Assembly (NCBI GenBank): GCA_938014335.1
Contig: CALLRP010000006.1
Span: 78,226 to 142,225 of the forward strand
Direction: 5' to 3'
Length of the DNA: 64,000 nucleotides
Source of the DNA: an uncultured bacterium
Lineage (GTDB): Bacteria > Hydrogenedentota > Hydrogenedentia > Hydrogenedentales > Hydrogenedentaceae
In this document: one piece after another, positions 18,319 to 27,305 of the stretch
Position numbering within the stretch: position 1 is the stretch's first letter
Layout: each line of letters begins with the position of its first letter
Translations under genes and position numbers: made by a program
The notes under the pieces: generated by a model
The model's input: the letters and a program-made list of their open reading frames with translations, nothing else
What the model was told of the DNA's origin: nothing
The model's database searches: none

Positions 18319-19581
18319 ATGCAAGAACGAAACTATGATGTGTTAATTATAGGTGCTGGTGCAGCGGGAATGGCATCTGCATTAGAAGTAGCAAGACAAG
18401 GTTTAAAAACAGCCATAGTAGACCGAGAACCTTTTTTAGGCGGTATTTTACCCCAATGTATTCACAATGGTTTTGGTGTTCATTTATTCAAAGAAGAACT
18501 TACAGGTCCCGAATTCGCTGAACGATTTATCCAAAATCTTGTCCAATCGGATATAGATATTTATTTAAATACAACAGCTACCAATATGGCAGTTCACCAA
18601 CCGGTAAAACAGGTCAATTTATGTAGTAGTCAACATGGAGTTTTTAGAATTAATGCAAGGGCTATTGTTCTTGCTATGGGGTGTCGGGAACGAAATAGAG
18701 GGAATTTAGGTATTCCCGGAACAAGACCCGCAGGCATCTTCACCGCGGGCTTGGCACAACGCCTTATAAATATAGATGGTTATATGCCCGGCAAACGAGT
18801 TGTTATCGTAGGTTCTGGGGATATTGGTTTAATCATGGCTCGTAGATTAACATGGACAGGGGCAGAGGTCCTTGCTGTTGTGGAAATTCTGCCTTACCCA
18901 TCAGGAATAACAAGAAACATTGTCCAGTGCTTAAATGATTTTAATATCCCCTTATATTTAAGCCATATTGTTACCCGAATAGAAGGGAAAGATAGGGTAG
19001 AAGCAGTTGAAATAACACCTTTAGAAAATGGAACCCCTAATTATTCAAAAACATTTAAAGTAGAATGTGATACATTACTGTTCTCTGTGGGACTTGTTCC
19101 AGAAAACGAATTAACACAATCTGCAGGAATAAAAATAAACCCTGAGACAGGAGGTCCATTAGTTGATACAAGATTAATGACTTCTGCAGAAGGAGTTTTT
19201 GCTTGTGGAAACGTTCTACATGTCCATGACCTTGTGGATTGGGTTTCTGATGAAGCACAACGTTGCGGTAATGAACTTATCAATTATTTACAAGGAAAAA
19301 CAGAAAAAATAGAGCAGGGTAAGGTTATTGCAGGTGCAAATTTAAAGTATGTTCTTCCAAACAGATATAGATTAGGTGAGAAAAACCGTTTTTCTATGCG
19401 TTCCCTTATTGTTAAGGATAAAGCTACTTTGGTAGTCCGACAGGGAGAAAAAACAATACGACAATTTACTCTAAGGCATGTAAAACCTGCAGAAATGTTT
19501 CATGTGGAACTAAAACCAGATGATTTAAAGGACTTGGTAAGTAATGGTGAATTATTACCAATAGAATTTTCATTAAGTTAA
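18319..19581 (+). CDS. NAD(P)/FAD-dependent oxidoreductase, partner of GlpA-like protein
   Basis: 420 residues with two Rossmann motifs. FAD binding is at the N-terminus ('GAGAAGMASALE', about 12-23). NAD(P) binding is in the middle ('VVIVGSGDIGLIMARRL', about 155-171). 'GGILPQCIHNGFG' near residue 45 is characteristic of the subfamily that pairs with GlpA-like dehydrogenases. It likely passes electrons from the GlpA-like subunit to a pyridine nucleotide or another carrier. It begins 9 bp after the GlpA-like gene behind ribosome-binding site AGGAG, and is followed 12 bp later by the DUF1667 gene, forming a tight operon. Confidence 0.9.
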   Translation: MQERNYDVLIIGAGAAGMASALEVARQGLKTAIVDREPFLGGILPQCIHNGFGVHLFKEELTGPEFAERFIQNLVQSDIDIYLNTTATNMAVHQPVKQVNLCSSQHGVFRINARAIVLAMGCRERNRGNLGIPGTRPAGIFTAGLAQRLINIDGYMPGKRVVIVGSGDIGLIMARRLTWTGAEVLAVVEILPYPSGITRNIVQCLNDFNIPLYLSHIVTRIEGKDRVEAVEITPLENGTPNYSKTFKVECDTLLFSVGLVPENELTQSAGIKINPETGGPLVDTRLMTSAEGVFACGNVLHVHDLVDWVSDEAQRCGNELINYLQGKTEKIEQGKVIAGANLKYVLPNRYRLGEKNRFSMRSLIVKDKATLVVRQGEKTIRQFTLRHVKPAEMFHVELKPDDLKDLVSNGELLPIEFSLS

Positions 19582-19593
19582 TGGGATAGAAAT

Positions 19594-19965
19594 ATGGAAA
19601 AGGAAATAATTTGTTTAAGTTGTCCTAATGGGTGCCATATTACAGTCCAGCCAACTGGAGATGGTCAGTACCAGTTTCTTGGTGCAAAATGTGAACGGGG
19701 GGAGGTTTATGCTCATGAGGAAATAACAGATCCCAAGCGAGTAGTTACTGCGGTAGTTCAAACGGATTCAGAAGAAATGTCCTATCTTCCTGTTAAGACA
19801 GACAAACCGATCTCAAAAAAATATATAAACCCATTATTAGAAAAATTATATAGCCAAAAAATTAATCTTCCTGCCAAATGTGGCCAAATAATCATTCATA
19901 ATTTTATGCAAACAGGGGTTAATGTGGTTATTACACGAACATATCCTTTGGTTTTCAAAAAATAA
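19594..19965 (+). CDS. DUF1667 protein
   Basis: 123 residues with cysteines in 'CLSCPNGC' (about 7-14) and a further Cys in 'GAKCERGEVYA' (about 33). These probably hold an iron-sulfur cluster or zinc. DUF1667 proteins are the third member of the GlpA-like/GlpB-like trio in many anaerobes and may relay electrons in the complex. The C-terminal part ('LPVKTDKPISKKYI') resembles molybdopterin oxidoreductase-associated segments in shape only. It is the last gene of the operon. The biochemical role of the family is unproven. Confidence 0.88.
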   Translation: MEKEIICLSCPNGCHITVQPTGDGQYQFLGAKCERGEVYAHEEITDPKRVVTAVVQTDSEEMSYLPVKTDKPISKKYINPLLEKLYSQKINLPAKCGQIIIHNFMQTGVNVVITRTYPLVFKK

Positions 19966-20317
19966 ATACTTAACTACCTTTATTTCATATAATTAACAAT
20001 TACTATTCTCTGTTTAATAATTTTTATTCGGTGACTAATTTATAAATTCCCCTCACATACTTTTTTCTCCATAATCAATAAAATTAATATATCTCATTGT
20101 TTTTTTAATAATTTAACCTTAATATCTTATATGCAAAAATTAGGTGCGGTCAAAAATTTGATGCTATTTTATTCAATAATATATTAAAAATAATAAATTA
20201 TGGGATAAATATTAAAAAATTTATTAAAACATATAACATATAGAGTAACAACTATGAAAAAAGTCTTATTTTTTGTCAAAAGTTTTGAGAATCTTATAAT
20301 GTAAGATTATCTACTCT
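19966..20317. other. AT-rich intergenic stretch, nothing recognised
   Basis: About 350 bp of very AT-rich sequence with no supported gene, RNA or terminator. A 14-codon reading frame at 20253 (MKKVLFFVKSFENL...) stops quickly and is probably chance or part of the decay described next. Confidence 0.5.
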
Positions 20318-20850
20318 ATGTTTTATTTTTCCGCTTCTATTTTCTTTTCAATCTTGGTCTGCTATTCTAATAAGCAATATTTCCGAACTTCAGAATTTAG
20401 GAAAGAACCATTCCCTCCCTATCTACTCGATAGTGATTATGAACGCACACAGGACATAGGTGCTCTTAAACAGCTACTTGAAAAGGTGACATCGGTTTTT
20501 CTCCTATAAGGACGGCTTCTAACCCCTTTAGCGGAAAAATGAAGGGGAAAGGATTTCAAATCTATAACTTATATATCAAGCATCCCACTTTAGATAATGT
20601 GGCTTTGTCTAACACTATAGCTTCAACAGATGTTGTATCTAGTATAGGATTGATTGGTAGATAGTAATATTACTAAAAAAACAATGCCCGAGTTTTGATG
20701 GAGATAAAACATGCAGACCCCATGCTTCCGATTGCAACCCAAGGAATGGGTGAATTGTATTTACAGAAATACTTAGACTCATCCAATTCTTTAATAGTGG
20801 TGGATATTATCAGTGCCCTGATGGGGAAGATGGATATTGTACCGGTCTAA
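20318..20850 (+). pseudogene. Decayed protein-coding gene, family unknown
   Basis: Three pieces read as normal protein in order. 20318-20490 gives 'RKEPFPPYLLDSDYERTQ' and 'GALKQLLEK'. 20485-20664 is a second frame that gives 'GFSPIRTASNPFSGKMKGKG' and 'YNLYIKHPTLDNVALSNTI'. 20677-20850, in the same frame as the second piece, gives 'LMEIKHADPMLPIATQGMGE' and 'SNSLIVVDIISALMGKMD'. A frameshift near 20480 separates pieces one and two. Three stops within 15 bp (20662, 20665, 20674) separate two and three. Codon usage matches neighbouring genes, which argues for a recently dead gene rather than noise. I do not recognise the family. Confidence 0.5.
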
Positions 20851-21090
20851 GTTAAGCATAATAAAAAATACTTGATTTAAATAATTAAAACCATAGACAC
20901 ATGTATCTGCTACTGTTGTATTCATCCTTCCAAAATCTTTTATATATAAATTAGCATTATATTGAAAATAAAAGTATGTTTTTATCTCATAAAAAAGAGG
21001 TATATATAATAAAATTATGTCTAATAATAGGTAAGAAACATATTTTGTTTTTATTAATGAAAATATTTTGAATGAGGATATATTTTGAGG
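20851..21090. other. Intergenic stretch downstream of the decayed gene
   Basis: AT-rich, with no gene or clear signal. It holds the 3' flank of the minus-strand thioredoxin-like gene, where no intrinsic terminator is obvious. Confidence 0.4.
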
Positions 21091-21630
21091 TTATATATCC
21101 TTTTCATTAATTCCATTTTCTTTAAGGATAGATTGTATATCTTTTTCGCTAATGGATTCCTCAAATTTTTTTAAGAGTCTTCCTCCCGAGTTATAAATAA
21201 GAGTAATGGGTAATGCCCCACTGATTTCTGTTTTCAAAACTTTTTCGATTTCCTCAGGACTTCCTTCATCCAATAAATAAACGGGACAGGGTAAAGGGTT
21301 CTTTTTTAAAAATGGTTCTAAAACCTTCTCCTTTATTTCTTTACCCTCTATGTTTATTAAATAGAGGTGAACTTTTTCTTTCGGATATTTTTCATAAATA
21401 TTCCCAAAATGAGCAAGTTCTGCAACACAAGGGGGGCACCATGTAGCCCATAAATTAATAATAGTGAGACCTTGCTTGTTTTCAGAAAGCGAGGTCTCAA
21501 TTTGTTTTAAGTTTATATTATATATTATAGGTTTTTTTTCAGATTGTTTTTCCTCTGCAAAAGGTAAATATGTAGTTATAATCATACAAATAAAAAAAGT
21601 CACAGATATATAATATTTTCTCATAATCAA
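21091..21630 (-). CDS. TlpA/ResA-like periplasmic thioredoxin-fold protein
   Basis: 179 residues with an N-terminal signal or anchor (about 1-25). The thioredoxin active site is 'WATWCPPC' (CxxC near residues 70-73) and the cis-proline is in 'ALPITLIY'. TlpA/ResA-type proteins keep periplasmic cysteines reduced, for example for cytochrome c maturation or for repairing oxidised proteins. It lies 16 bp after another thioredoxin-fold gene on the same strand, so the two probably act in one envelope redox pathway. No clear ribosome-binding site is seen, which fits translation coupled to the upstream gene. Confidence 0.85.
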   Translation of the reverse strand: MIMRKYYISVTFFICMIITTYLPFAEEKQSEKKPIIYNINLKQIETSLSENKQGLTIINLWATWCPPCVAELAHFGNIYEKYPKEKVHLYLINIEGKEIKEKVLEPFLKKNPLPCPVYLLDEGSPEEIEKVLKTEISGALPITLIYNSGGRLLKKFEESISEKDIQSILKENGINEKDI

Positions 21631-21646
21631 CTTTTATTAGTGCATA

Positions 21647-22258
21647 TTAATTTTTAGGAACTCGCTTTATAGTGCAGCCCCATGCTTTTGTTTCTGTTTT
21701 TTCAATAGGTTTCCCAGATAATAATGCTTCAAGAGCATTTTCTGTGTATTTTTCTGTAGGTTGACCATCAGGTCCTTTACGGTCATCAAATGCACCATGA
21801 TAAGCAATTTTTCCATCTTTATCTACTATAAAAATTTCTGGAGTTACTTTAGCTTCTACTTTGTCTGCAAATTTGTTTTCAAAATCTTTCAATATAGGAT
21901 ACGGTTTTTTTACTTCGAGAGCATATTTTTTTATCTCTTCCGGTTGGGTCTTAAAATGAGAGTCAATACCAAGAAATACAACCCCTTTCGTGCTGTATTT
22001 TGTATGTAATTTTACTAAATCAGGGTCAGCTCCTCTGGAATAGGGACATTCTTGAGAACAAAATTCAATAACTACAATTTTGCCTTTGTATTGAGACAAG
22101 GAATGCTCTTTTCCATCATAATCTTTTAAATTAAAATCGGGCATGGAATCTCCAATATTTAATGCTTTTCCCTGACAGGATATGCCTAACATAACACAAA
22201 TAGTTAAACATATTGTAAACAATGATTTAATTTTTCGAGTTAGGTTGTAGTTTGTCAT
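21647..22258 (-). CDS. Secreted thioredoxin-fold (AhpC/TSA-like redoxin) protein
   Basis: 203 residues with an N-terminal hydrophobic segment ending near 'GISCQGKA', which could be a non-canonical lipobox. The redoxin domain starts 'DFNLKDYDGKEHSLSQYKGK'. It has 'EFCSQECPYSRG', where the second Cys followed by Pro is the likely catalytic residue of the thioredoxin family type seen in Planctomycetes and relatives, and a cis-Pro region 'VTPEIFIVDKDGK'. A conserved late Cys occurs in 'WGCTIKRV'. A strong ribosome-binding site (AGGAGA) precedes the ATG. Likely role: thiol-disulfide exchange or peroxide reduction in the envelope, together with the following TlpA-like protein. Confidence 0.83.
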   Translation of the reverse strand: MTNYNLTRKIKSLFTICLTICVMLGISCQGKALNIGDSMPDFNLKDYDGKEHSLSQYKGKIVVIEFCSQECPYSRGADPDLVKLHTKYSTKGVVFLGIDSHFKTQPEEIKKYALEVKKPYPILKDFENKFADKVEAKVTPEIFIVDKDGKIAYHGAFDDRKGPDGQPTEKYTENALEALLSGKPIEKTETKAWGCTIKRVPKN

Positions 22259-22476
22259 AATTGTATCTCCTATAATTTAGTTTTTAATAAAAACATATAT
22301 GTATAAGTGAATATTTCAAAAAGAAACCGACTTTTTGGAAAATCAAGATATTTTTATTATATAATATAAAGTCTTAATCATAAATCCCAAGGAAATAAAG
22401 TTTCCTTTTTGATTCTTTTCAAATATTATGATACAATTTTCAAAACAAGCCCTATCTGATTTTAAGGATTATACCA
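22259..22476. promoter_or_regulatory. Divergent intergenic region with a weak hairpin before yceD
   Basis: 218 bp between the redoxin gene (minus) and the yceD-rpmF-plsX operon (plus). At 22389-22410 AAGGAAA and TTTCCTT form a 7-bp AU-rich stem followed by five T residues. It could act as a weak attenuator in the yceD leader, though its predicted stability is low. No promoter is assigned with confidence. Confidence 0.25.
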
Positions 22477-23085
22477 TTGGATATACTAAAAATAAGAATA
22501 ATGGATATATCAGATAAGGGGTATGAAATTAATGAAGTTATAAAGGTTTCGGAACTACAGCCTGTTGATGTAGAAGCACTTCCCATTGAAATAATTCAAT
22601 TAATGGGGACAGTAAAGAAAACAGGAAAAAATTTTTTATTTCAAGGAAAGATTTTGGGAATTATTAACCATAAATGCGATCGTTGTCTTGATGATATGCA
22701 ATATAGATTAGATAGAGAAATGACATGGTTATTTGAACGAGGATTAGTAAGTACAGATTTAAATCCGATAATAGAAGAAAGTCGAAGTGGAGAAAGTAAA
22801 CATAGGAAAGCGAAAGATGAATTCGATGAGTTAGCAGAGAAGAGAGTATTCCAAGGAGATGAGATTGACCTGACGCCCTATATTTGGGAAGAGCTGGTAT
22901 TGGATATCCCTTATAAATTTTTATGTGATATAAATTGTGCAGGTTTATGCCCTGAATGTGGTATAAACTTGAACCACGAAAAATGTTCTTGTGGCATCCG
23001 TGTTAGCAAAGAAGCGACACATTTGCCGAATACAAAATTATCAGAATTACTTCAAGGAATAAACCTTAATTCAAAGGAGGAGTAA
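22477..23085 (+). CDS. yceD: YceD-family (DUF177) protein
   Basis: 202 residues. I accept the TTG start at 22477 because AAGGAT sits 8 bp upstream; an in-frame ATG at 22501 is the alternative. DUF177 proteins are encoded before rpmF in most bacteria, as here, and are linked to 23S rRNA or L32 accumulation. Cysteine pairs are visible: 'KCDRC' (about 67-71) in the middle, and 'CAGLCPECGINLNHEKCSC' near residues 155-173, the typical zinc-type C-terminal signature. Gene order yceD-rpmF-plsX is classical and suggests coordination of ribosome and phospholipid synthesis. Confidence 0.9.
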   Translation: MDILKIRIMDISDKGYEINEVIKVSELQPVDVEALPIEIIQLMGTVKKTGKNFLFQGKILGIINHKCDRCLDDMQYRLDREMTWLFERGLVSTDLNPIIEESRSGESKHRKAKDEFDELAEKRVFQGDEIDLTPYIWEELVLDIPYKFLCDINCAGLCPECGINLNHEKCSCGIRVSKEATHLPNTKLSELLQGINLNSKEE

Positions 23086-23088
23086 AAA

Positions 23089-23271
23089 GTGCCTGTCCCG
23101 AAACGAAGAACCGGTAAAGCAAAGAAAAATATGAGACGGTCTCATCATGCTTTAACAAAACCTAACTTAATCGAATGTCCACATTGTAGTGAAAAAATTC
23201 TTCCCCACCGTGTCTGTCCTAAATGTGGATATTACAAGAATCGTATGGTGTTAAATCTTGAAGAAGAATAA
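23089..23271 (+). CDS. rpmF: Ribosomal protein bL32
   Basis: 60 residues from a GTG start behind a strong AAGGAGGAG site, 3 bp after yceD. It begins 'MPVPKRRTGKAKKNMRRSHH', the standard bL32 N-terminus. It keeps the zinc-ribbon cysteines ('CPHCSEKILPHRVCPKCG'), so this is the Zn-binding form. Component of the large ribosomal subunit. Confidence 0.98.
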   Translation: MPVPKRRTGKAKKNMRRSHHALTKPNLIECPHCSEKILPHRVCPKCGYYKNRMVLNLEEE

Positions 23272-23302
23272 AAACTGTAAACCATAAAAGTGGAGAAAAA
23301 AC

Positions 23303-24388
23303 ATGCGCATCGCTTTAGATGCGATGGGTTCGGATAATGCTCCTGCAGTAGAAGTACAAGGTGCTGTGGAAGCAAGTTTAGACCATAATTGTGAAATTGT
23401 CCTTGTTGGGAATGAAGAAATACTCAAAAAAGAGTTAGAAAAATATCCCAAAAAAGGTAAAGTTGAGATAATCCACACCTCCGAGTACATTTCAATGCAG
23501 GACCAGCCCGTACTTGCCCTGCGTCAAAAAAAAGAGAGTAGTCTTCTGGTTGCCTTACGAAAATTGAAGGCAGGAGAAGTAGATGCAGTTGTTAGTGCGG
23601 GTAATACGGGTGCTGTTATGGTAGGGTCACGAATTATTCTCGGGATTATGCAGGGGATATCCCGTCCGGCATTAGCTCAAGCCTTACCCACCATCGGTGG
23701 GAAGGTAGTCTTATTAGATTTAGGAGCCAATGTAGATTGCCAGGTACGACATCTTTGCGATTTTGCATTGATGGGTATTGCTTATTCCCATTATGCGTTG
23801 GGAGTGAGCAATCCACGCGTGGGATTAATTAATATAGGTGAGGAGATGGTTAAAGGGAGTAGTGTTTTAAAACAGACCTTTCAAATCTTGAGCAAAATTG
23901 AAGGAATCCAATTCGTGGGAAATATTGAACCCAATGGTGTTTTTGGTGGGGAAGCAGATGTGGTCGTTTGTGATGGTTTTGTTGGTAACATTATTTTGAA
24001 AACAGCCGAGTCGGTCGCAAAATTTGTGGGCAATTTTATGAAAGAACAATTGTTAAAATCTTCTATGAACCGATTAGGTGCTGTTTTGGCGAGAAGTGCC
24101 CTTCAAGAATTAAAAAAGACAGTAAATCCGAATGAGTATCCCGGTGCCCCTCTATTAGGTGTTCAAGGTATTGTCATTGCTTTGCACGGGGCTTCCTCTC
24201 CATCAGGGATTGCGAATGGAATCCGAGGGGCCGTTAAATCTGTAGAATCGGATTTATTAGGACATATTGCAGAAAATATTAAAAAATATTCATATAAAGA
24301 AATGACAGAGATAGAAGAAAATAATCTTCAGAATAAGAACAACAATATGATAAGTGAAAGTAATAAAGACCAATTAGATGTAATATAG
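23303..24388 (+). CDS. plsX: Phosphate acyltransferase PlsX
   Basis: 361 residues. It makes acyl-phosphate from acyl-ACP for the PlsX/PlsY route to lysophosphatidic acid at the inner membrane. Family signatures include N-terminal 'RIALDAMGSDNAP', 'SAGNTGAVM' and 'GVQGIVIALHGASS'. Length is slightly above average because of a polar C-terminal tail (about 335-361) rich in Asn and Glu. It follows rpmF by 31 bp. Usual partners fabH/fabD/fabG are not next to it; a TPR protein gene and a recombinase follow instead. Confidence 0.97.
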   Translation: MRIALDAMGSDNAPAVEVQGAVEASLDHNCEIVLVGNEEILKKELEKYPKKGKVEIIHTSEYISMQDQPVLALRQKKESSLLVALRKLKAGEVDAVVSAGNTGAVMVGSRIILGIMQGISRPALAQALPTIGGKVVLLDLGANVDCQVRHLCDFALMGIAYSHYALGVSNPRVGLINIGEEMVKGSSVLKQTFQILSKIEGIQFVGNIEPNGVFGGEADVVVCDGFVGNIILKTAESVAKFVGNFMKEQLLKSSMNRLGAVLARSALQELKKTVNPNEYPGAPLLGVQGIVIALHGASSPSGIANGIRGAVKSVESDLLGHIAENIKKYSYKEMTEIEENNLQNKNNNMISESNKDQLDVI

Positions 24389-24406
24389 AATTTTAGGAGT
24401 ATTTCG

Positions 24407-25021
24407 ATGGATGGTCGTGAAACAATTATAAAAATATTAGACTGTGAGTGCGGAGCCAAGATACTGCCCAAGATTGAGCAAAATGAAATGAGAGGTGTCT
24501 GTCCCCGTTGTGGTAAGGTTTTAGCTGTACGCTTAGAGAAGCCCGAAGGAGAATATCTATCGGCAAAAGATATATCTTCTCCCAAAGAAAATACTCAGAA
24601 GACAGTAGAAAAATTACCTCTACCCGACGATGGATTTGAATCTGTAGGCAGAAGTAATTTGTCATTTTCATCAGATGTAAAAATTCGTTCGCGTGAGGCG
24701 GCAACATTAGTAAGTCGTGGGAAGATTGTTGAAGCTATTGCTTTATATCGTTGGATTTGTGAAGAGCATCCAGAACATCGTGATGCCTATTATGGTTTAG
24801 GTTTTTGCTATTATAAGTTGGGAGACCTATCTCGGAGCCGTTGGATGTTAGAAAAAGCGGTAGAATTGGAACATCCTAATGCAGGGAAATTATTGTTGAA
24901 AGTTACTCAAAAATTAGAAGAGGATGAAAAGAATAAACATACCAATATTAGTGATGAACAGAAAACGAAACCAATTCATATAAAAGAACCCGGAGAGTTT
25001 ACTCTGGATGAATCCGAATGA
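24407..25021 (+). CDS. Zinc-ribbon plus TPR protein of unknown function
   Basis: 204 residues. The N-terminus has a four-cysteine zinc-ribbon-like motif ('CECGAK' and 'CPRCGK', residues about 9-32), then a linker, then about two TPR units (about 95-165; 'YYGLGFCYYKLGDLSRSRWM'). The C-terminal tail is acidic and lysine-rich. No signal peptide, so it is cytoplasmic. It sits 18 bp after plsX and its 3' end overlaps the recombinase gene by 14 bp, so it belongs to the operon. I do not recognise a named family; a protein-protein adaptor role is inferred. Confidence 0.8.
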   Translation: MDGRETIIKILDCECGAKILPKIEQNEMRGVCPRCGKVLAVRLEKPEGEYLSAKDISSPKENTQKTVEKLPLPDDGFESVGRSNLSFSSDVKIRSREAATLVSRGKIVEAIALYRWICEEHPEHRDAYYGLGFCYYKLGDLSRSRWMLEKAVELEHPNAGKLLLKVTQKLEEDEKNKHTNISDEQKTKPIHIKEPGEFTLDESE

Positions 25022-25913
25022 AATCAACTTGAAGTTGAAACCTTTTATTGATTATTTCCTCGAACTTGCTGTGTTTGAGTGGGGTTTATCCGAAAATACA
25101 TTAAATACCTACAGAAGAAATCTAAATTCGTACATTTCTTTTTTATCAGAAAAAGAAGTAGATGAACTCTCGAAAGTTACTACCCATCTTATTTTGGAAT
25201 ACCTTCTCTTATTACAAAAGAAAAAAATATCAGCTCGTTCTTTAGCTCAGCATCTTAGCACATTAAGAGGTTTTTATAAATTTCTGTGTGAAGAACAGAT
25301 TATAGATAAAAATCCTATTGATGGATTGGATACTCCCCGCTTATCCAAAAAACTACCTCATTTCTTGACAGAGGGGGAGATAGAGCAGATATTCAAAGTA
25401 GCGGAAACAACTCCAAGAAATAAAGAAAGGGACCTTGCTATATTAGAACTTTTTTATTCTTGTGGTTTGAGAGTTAGTGAAATATCTAGTATTACAACAC
25501 ATGATTTATCTATAAATGAAGGGATATTGCGGATTCGTGGTAAAGGAGATAAAGTTCGGATTGTCCCATTGGGGAGTCGAGCCATTGAGAGGATACAAGA
25601 CTGGTTTGGAATGAGAGAGATGGGAAAAGTAAAATCACCTGCTGTTTTTCTCTCTAAATCAGGTAAACAAATGAGTCGAGTAACACTCTGGCGAATAATA
25701 AAACATTATGCGATGTTGGCAGGTCTTTCAGATAAAGTAACTCCGCACACATTGAGACATACTTTTGCTACACATTTGTTAAATAGAGGGGCGGATTTAC
25801 GAGTAGTGCAGGAACTTCTTGGTCATTCGAATATTTCGACCACTCAAATTTATACGCATGTAAGTGTGGAACGCATTACACAAGCCCATAAAAATGCACA
25901 CCCTCGTGCATAA
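25008..25913 (+). CDS. xerC: Tyrosine recombinase XerC/XerD
   Basis: 301 residues, normal for Xer proteins. The N-terminal SAM-like core-binding domain (about 8-105) is followed by the catalytic domain. Catalytic residues are visible: Arg in 'CGLRVSE', His and Arg in 'HTLRHTFATHLLNRG', His in 'LLGHSN', and nucleophile Tyr in 'IYTHVS'. Xer recombinases resolve chromosome dimers at dif. Choice between XerC and XerD cannot be made from one sequence. Being embedded in the yceD-plsX operon argues for a housekeeping enzyme rather than an integrase; no attachment-site repeat was seen. Confidence 0.9.
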   Translation: MNPNEINLKLKPFIDYFLELAVFEWGLSENTLNTYRRNLNSYISFLSEKEVDELSKVTTHLILEYLLLLQKKKISARSLAQHLSTLRGFYKFLCEEQIIDKNPIDGLDTPRLSKKLPHFLTEGEIEQIFKVAETTPRNKERDLAILELFYSCGLRVSEISSITTHDLSINEGILRIRGKGDKVRIVPLGSRAIERIQDWFGMREMGKVKSPAVFLSKSGKQMSRVTLWRIIKHYAMLAGLSDKVTPHTLRHTFATHLLNRGADLRVVQELLGHSNISTTQIYTHVSVERITQAHKNAHPRA

Positions 25914-25949
25914 TATATTATTAACGATTAAAGAGGAAAGGGAAATTAT

Positions 25950-26417
25950 ATGAAGTATCAAAGAGCCTTCGTTCGTTTTGTAATCTTTGCACTATTAGGA
26001 TTATCTATGGAGGTTTTGTTTACAGGGATAGGGGGACTTATATCTCACGGGAATATTAGTATGAATGGACATTCTTCTCCCTGGATGATGTTGGATTATG
26101 GTTTATTAGGAATTATTACTCCATGGTTAAAAAATCCATTAAAAGCAAAAAGAGTTCCGTTACCTTTGCGGGCTGTTGTTTATATGATGGGTATTTTTAT
26201 TGTGGAATATGTGTCTGGAATATTATTTCATAAAGTTTTGGGTTTAAGAATTTGGGATTATTCCAATTTGCGGTGGAATTTGCATGGGCAAATTACGCTT
26301 TTATATATCCCTGCATGGTATTCACTTGGTTTGGGGGTGGAAAAACTTTATGAGTGGATAGATAAATCAGCTTGGGCTATCTTGAAGAAATTTCCTGAAG
26401 GTTATACGCCTGAATAG
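25950..26417 (+). CDS. Small integral membrane protein, CmpB-like (putative ABC transporter type IV family)
   Basis: 155 residues with about four predicted membrane helices. The pattern 'GLRIWDYSNLRWNLHGQI' followed by a Trp-rich helix is reminiscent of the PF06541 family, whose function is unproven despite its transporter name. A strong ribosome-binding site (AAAGAGGAAAGGGA) precedes the ATG. It follows xerC by 36 bp and converges with comB across a 9-bp gap. Confidence 0.7.
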   Translation: MKYQRAFVRFVIFALLGLSMEVLFTGIGGLISHGNISMNGHSSPWMMLDYGLLGIITPWLKNPLKAKRVPLPLRAVVYMMGIFIVEYVSGILFHKVLGLRIWDYSNLRWNLHGQITLLYIPAWYSLGLGVEKLYEWIDKSAWAILKKFPEGYTPE

Positions 26418-26426
26418 GCTCGATCG

Positions 26427-27155
26427 TTATTTTAAATTTTCAAGAATGATATATCCCTTTTCTTTCTTTGCTACTTTGGGTATGCAATTAGAAATATTAG
26501 TTTGTGCACACCATAAAATATCTTCAGAAAGTCCTATTTTACGGAGTTTTTCTGAATGAGGTGCTGTTTCAAATAATCTGTTTATACCCTCATTATCTAT
26601 TCTCTCTTTCCAGTACTTATATTCATTTGCACCATTTTTAACATCGGCATTTAGAAGACTTACTATATAACTTGCACTTACCCAATCTTCCTGAGCAGAG
26701 AAAGTCTCATCATCAAAAAGTCCTGCTGGAACTATAACGAAATCTGTGTTCTGTTTTGTCAAAAAATTACACACAGCATTTGCGTTAACTGTTGTTGCCA
26801 TTATAATGAAAGGAATTTGTTCACTGTATCCTTCTATTAGGAGGCGAGCTCCAGTAGTAGTTGTGAAGATAACTTCTTTATCTCGTGCGTGTATTGTCTC
26901 TCTCGGGCTATTCCCATAATCAAAGCCTGCAGGCGGTAAACCTTTTCGTTCCCCAAACAACATAGCAGAGGGATATATTTTCTTTAAGTGAAGAGCATTT
27001 TCTACTTCGTCGGTTACTATGATTCTTCTAGCACCATGATGGAATAACATTGTTGTGGTTGCACTTGCTCTTAAAGCATCTACGATAATAATACCTAAAT
27101 TGTTGGTTTTCCCAAAAACACAACCTTTTTTCCCTTGTATTAAATGAATAATCAT
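26427..27155 (-). CDS. comB: 2-phosphosulfolactate phosphatase family protein (ComB)
   Basis: 242 residues matching PF04029 over the full length: 'IIVDALRASATTT' near the start, 'GERKGLPPAGFDYGNSP' and 'TTTTGARLL' in the middle. ComB hydrolyses 2-phosphosulfolactate to sulfolactate. In methanogens this leads to coenzyme M; in bacteria it leads to sulfolactate or has other roles. No comA or comC partner is present, so the in vivo substrate is open. Good ribosome-binding site (AAGGAGAT). It diverges from the HU gene. Confidence 0.9.
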   Translation of the reverse strand: MIIHLIQGKKGCVFGKTNNLGIIIVDALRASATTTMLFHHGARRIIVTDEVENALHLKKIYPSAMLFGERKGLPPAGFDYGNSPRETIHARDKEVIFTTTTGARLLIEGYSEQIPFIIMATTVNANAVCNFLTKQNTDFVIVPAGLFDDETFSAQEDWVSASYIVSLLNADVKNGANEYKYWKERIDNEGINRLFETAPHSEKLRKIGLSEDILWCAQTNISNCIPKVAKKEKGYIILENLK

Positions 27156-27252
27156 TATATCTCCTTAAAAAAATTTTTCTTCCATATTATAATAATCCTC
27201 GTTTTATTAGGATATATTTTATAAAAAACTAAAGAATAGGTTGCTTTTCAAT

Positions 27253-27281
27253 TTGATTTTTAGGTTTAAATCGTATATGTT
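27253..27281 (+). promoter_or_regulatory. Predicted promoter of the HU gene
   Basis: TTGATT (27253-27258), 17-bp spacer, TATGTT (27276-27281). This fits sigma70 spacing and would start a leader of about 90 nt that contains the two hairpins annotated next. Confidence 0.4.
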
Positions 27282-27305
27282 AATATATCAATGTAAATAT
27301 GGTAT

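Noticed and set aside
20318..20509. Short frame as an intact small gene
   Set aside because: It has no ribosome-binding site and continues as protein in another frame, so it is better read as part of a decayed gene.
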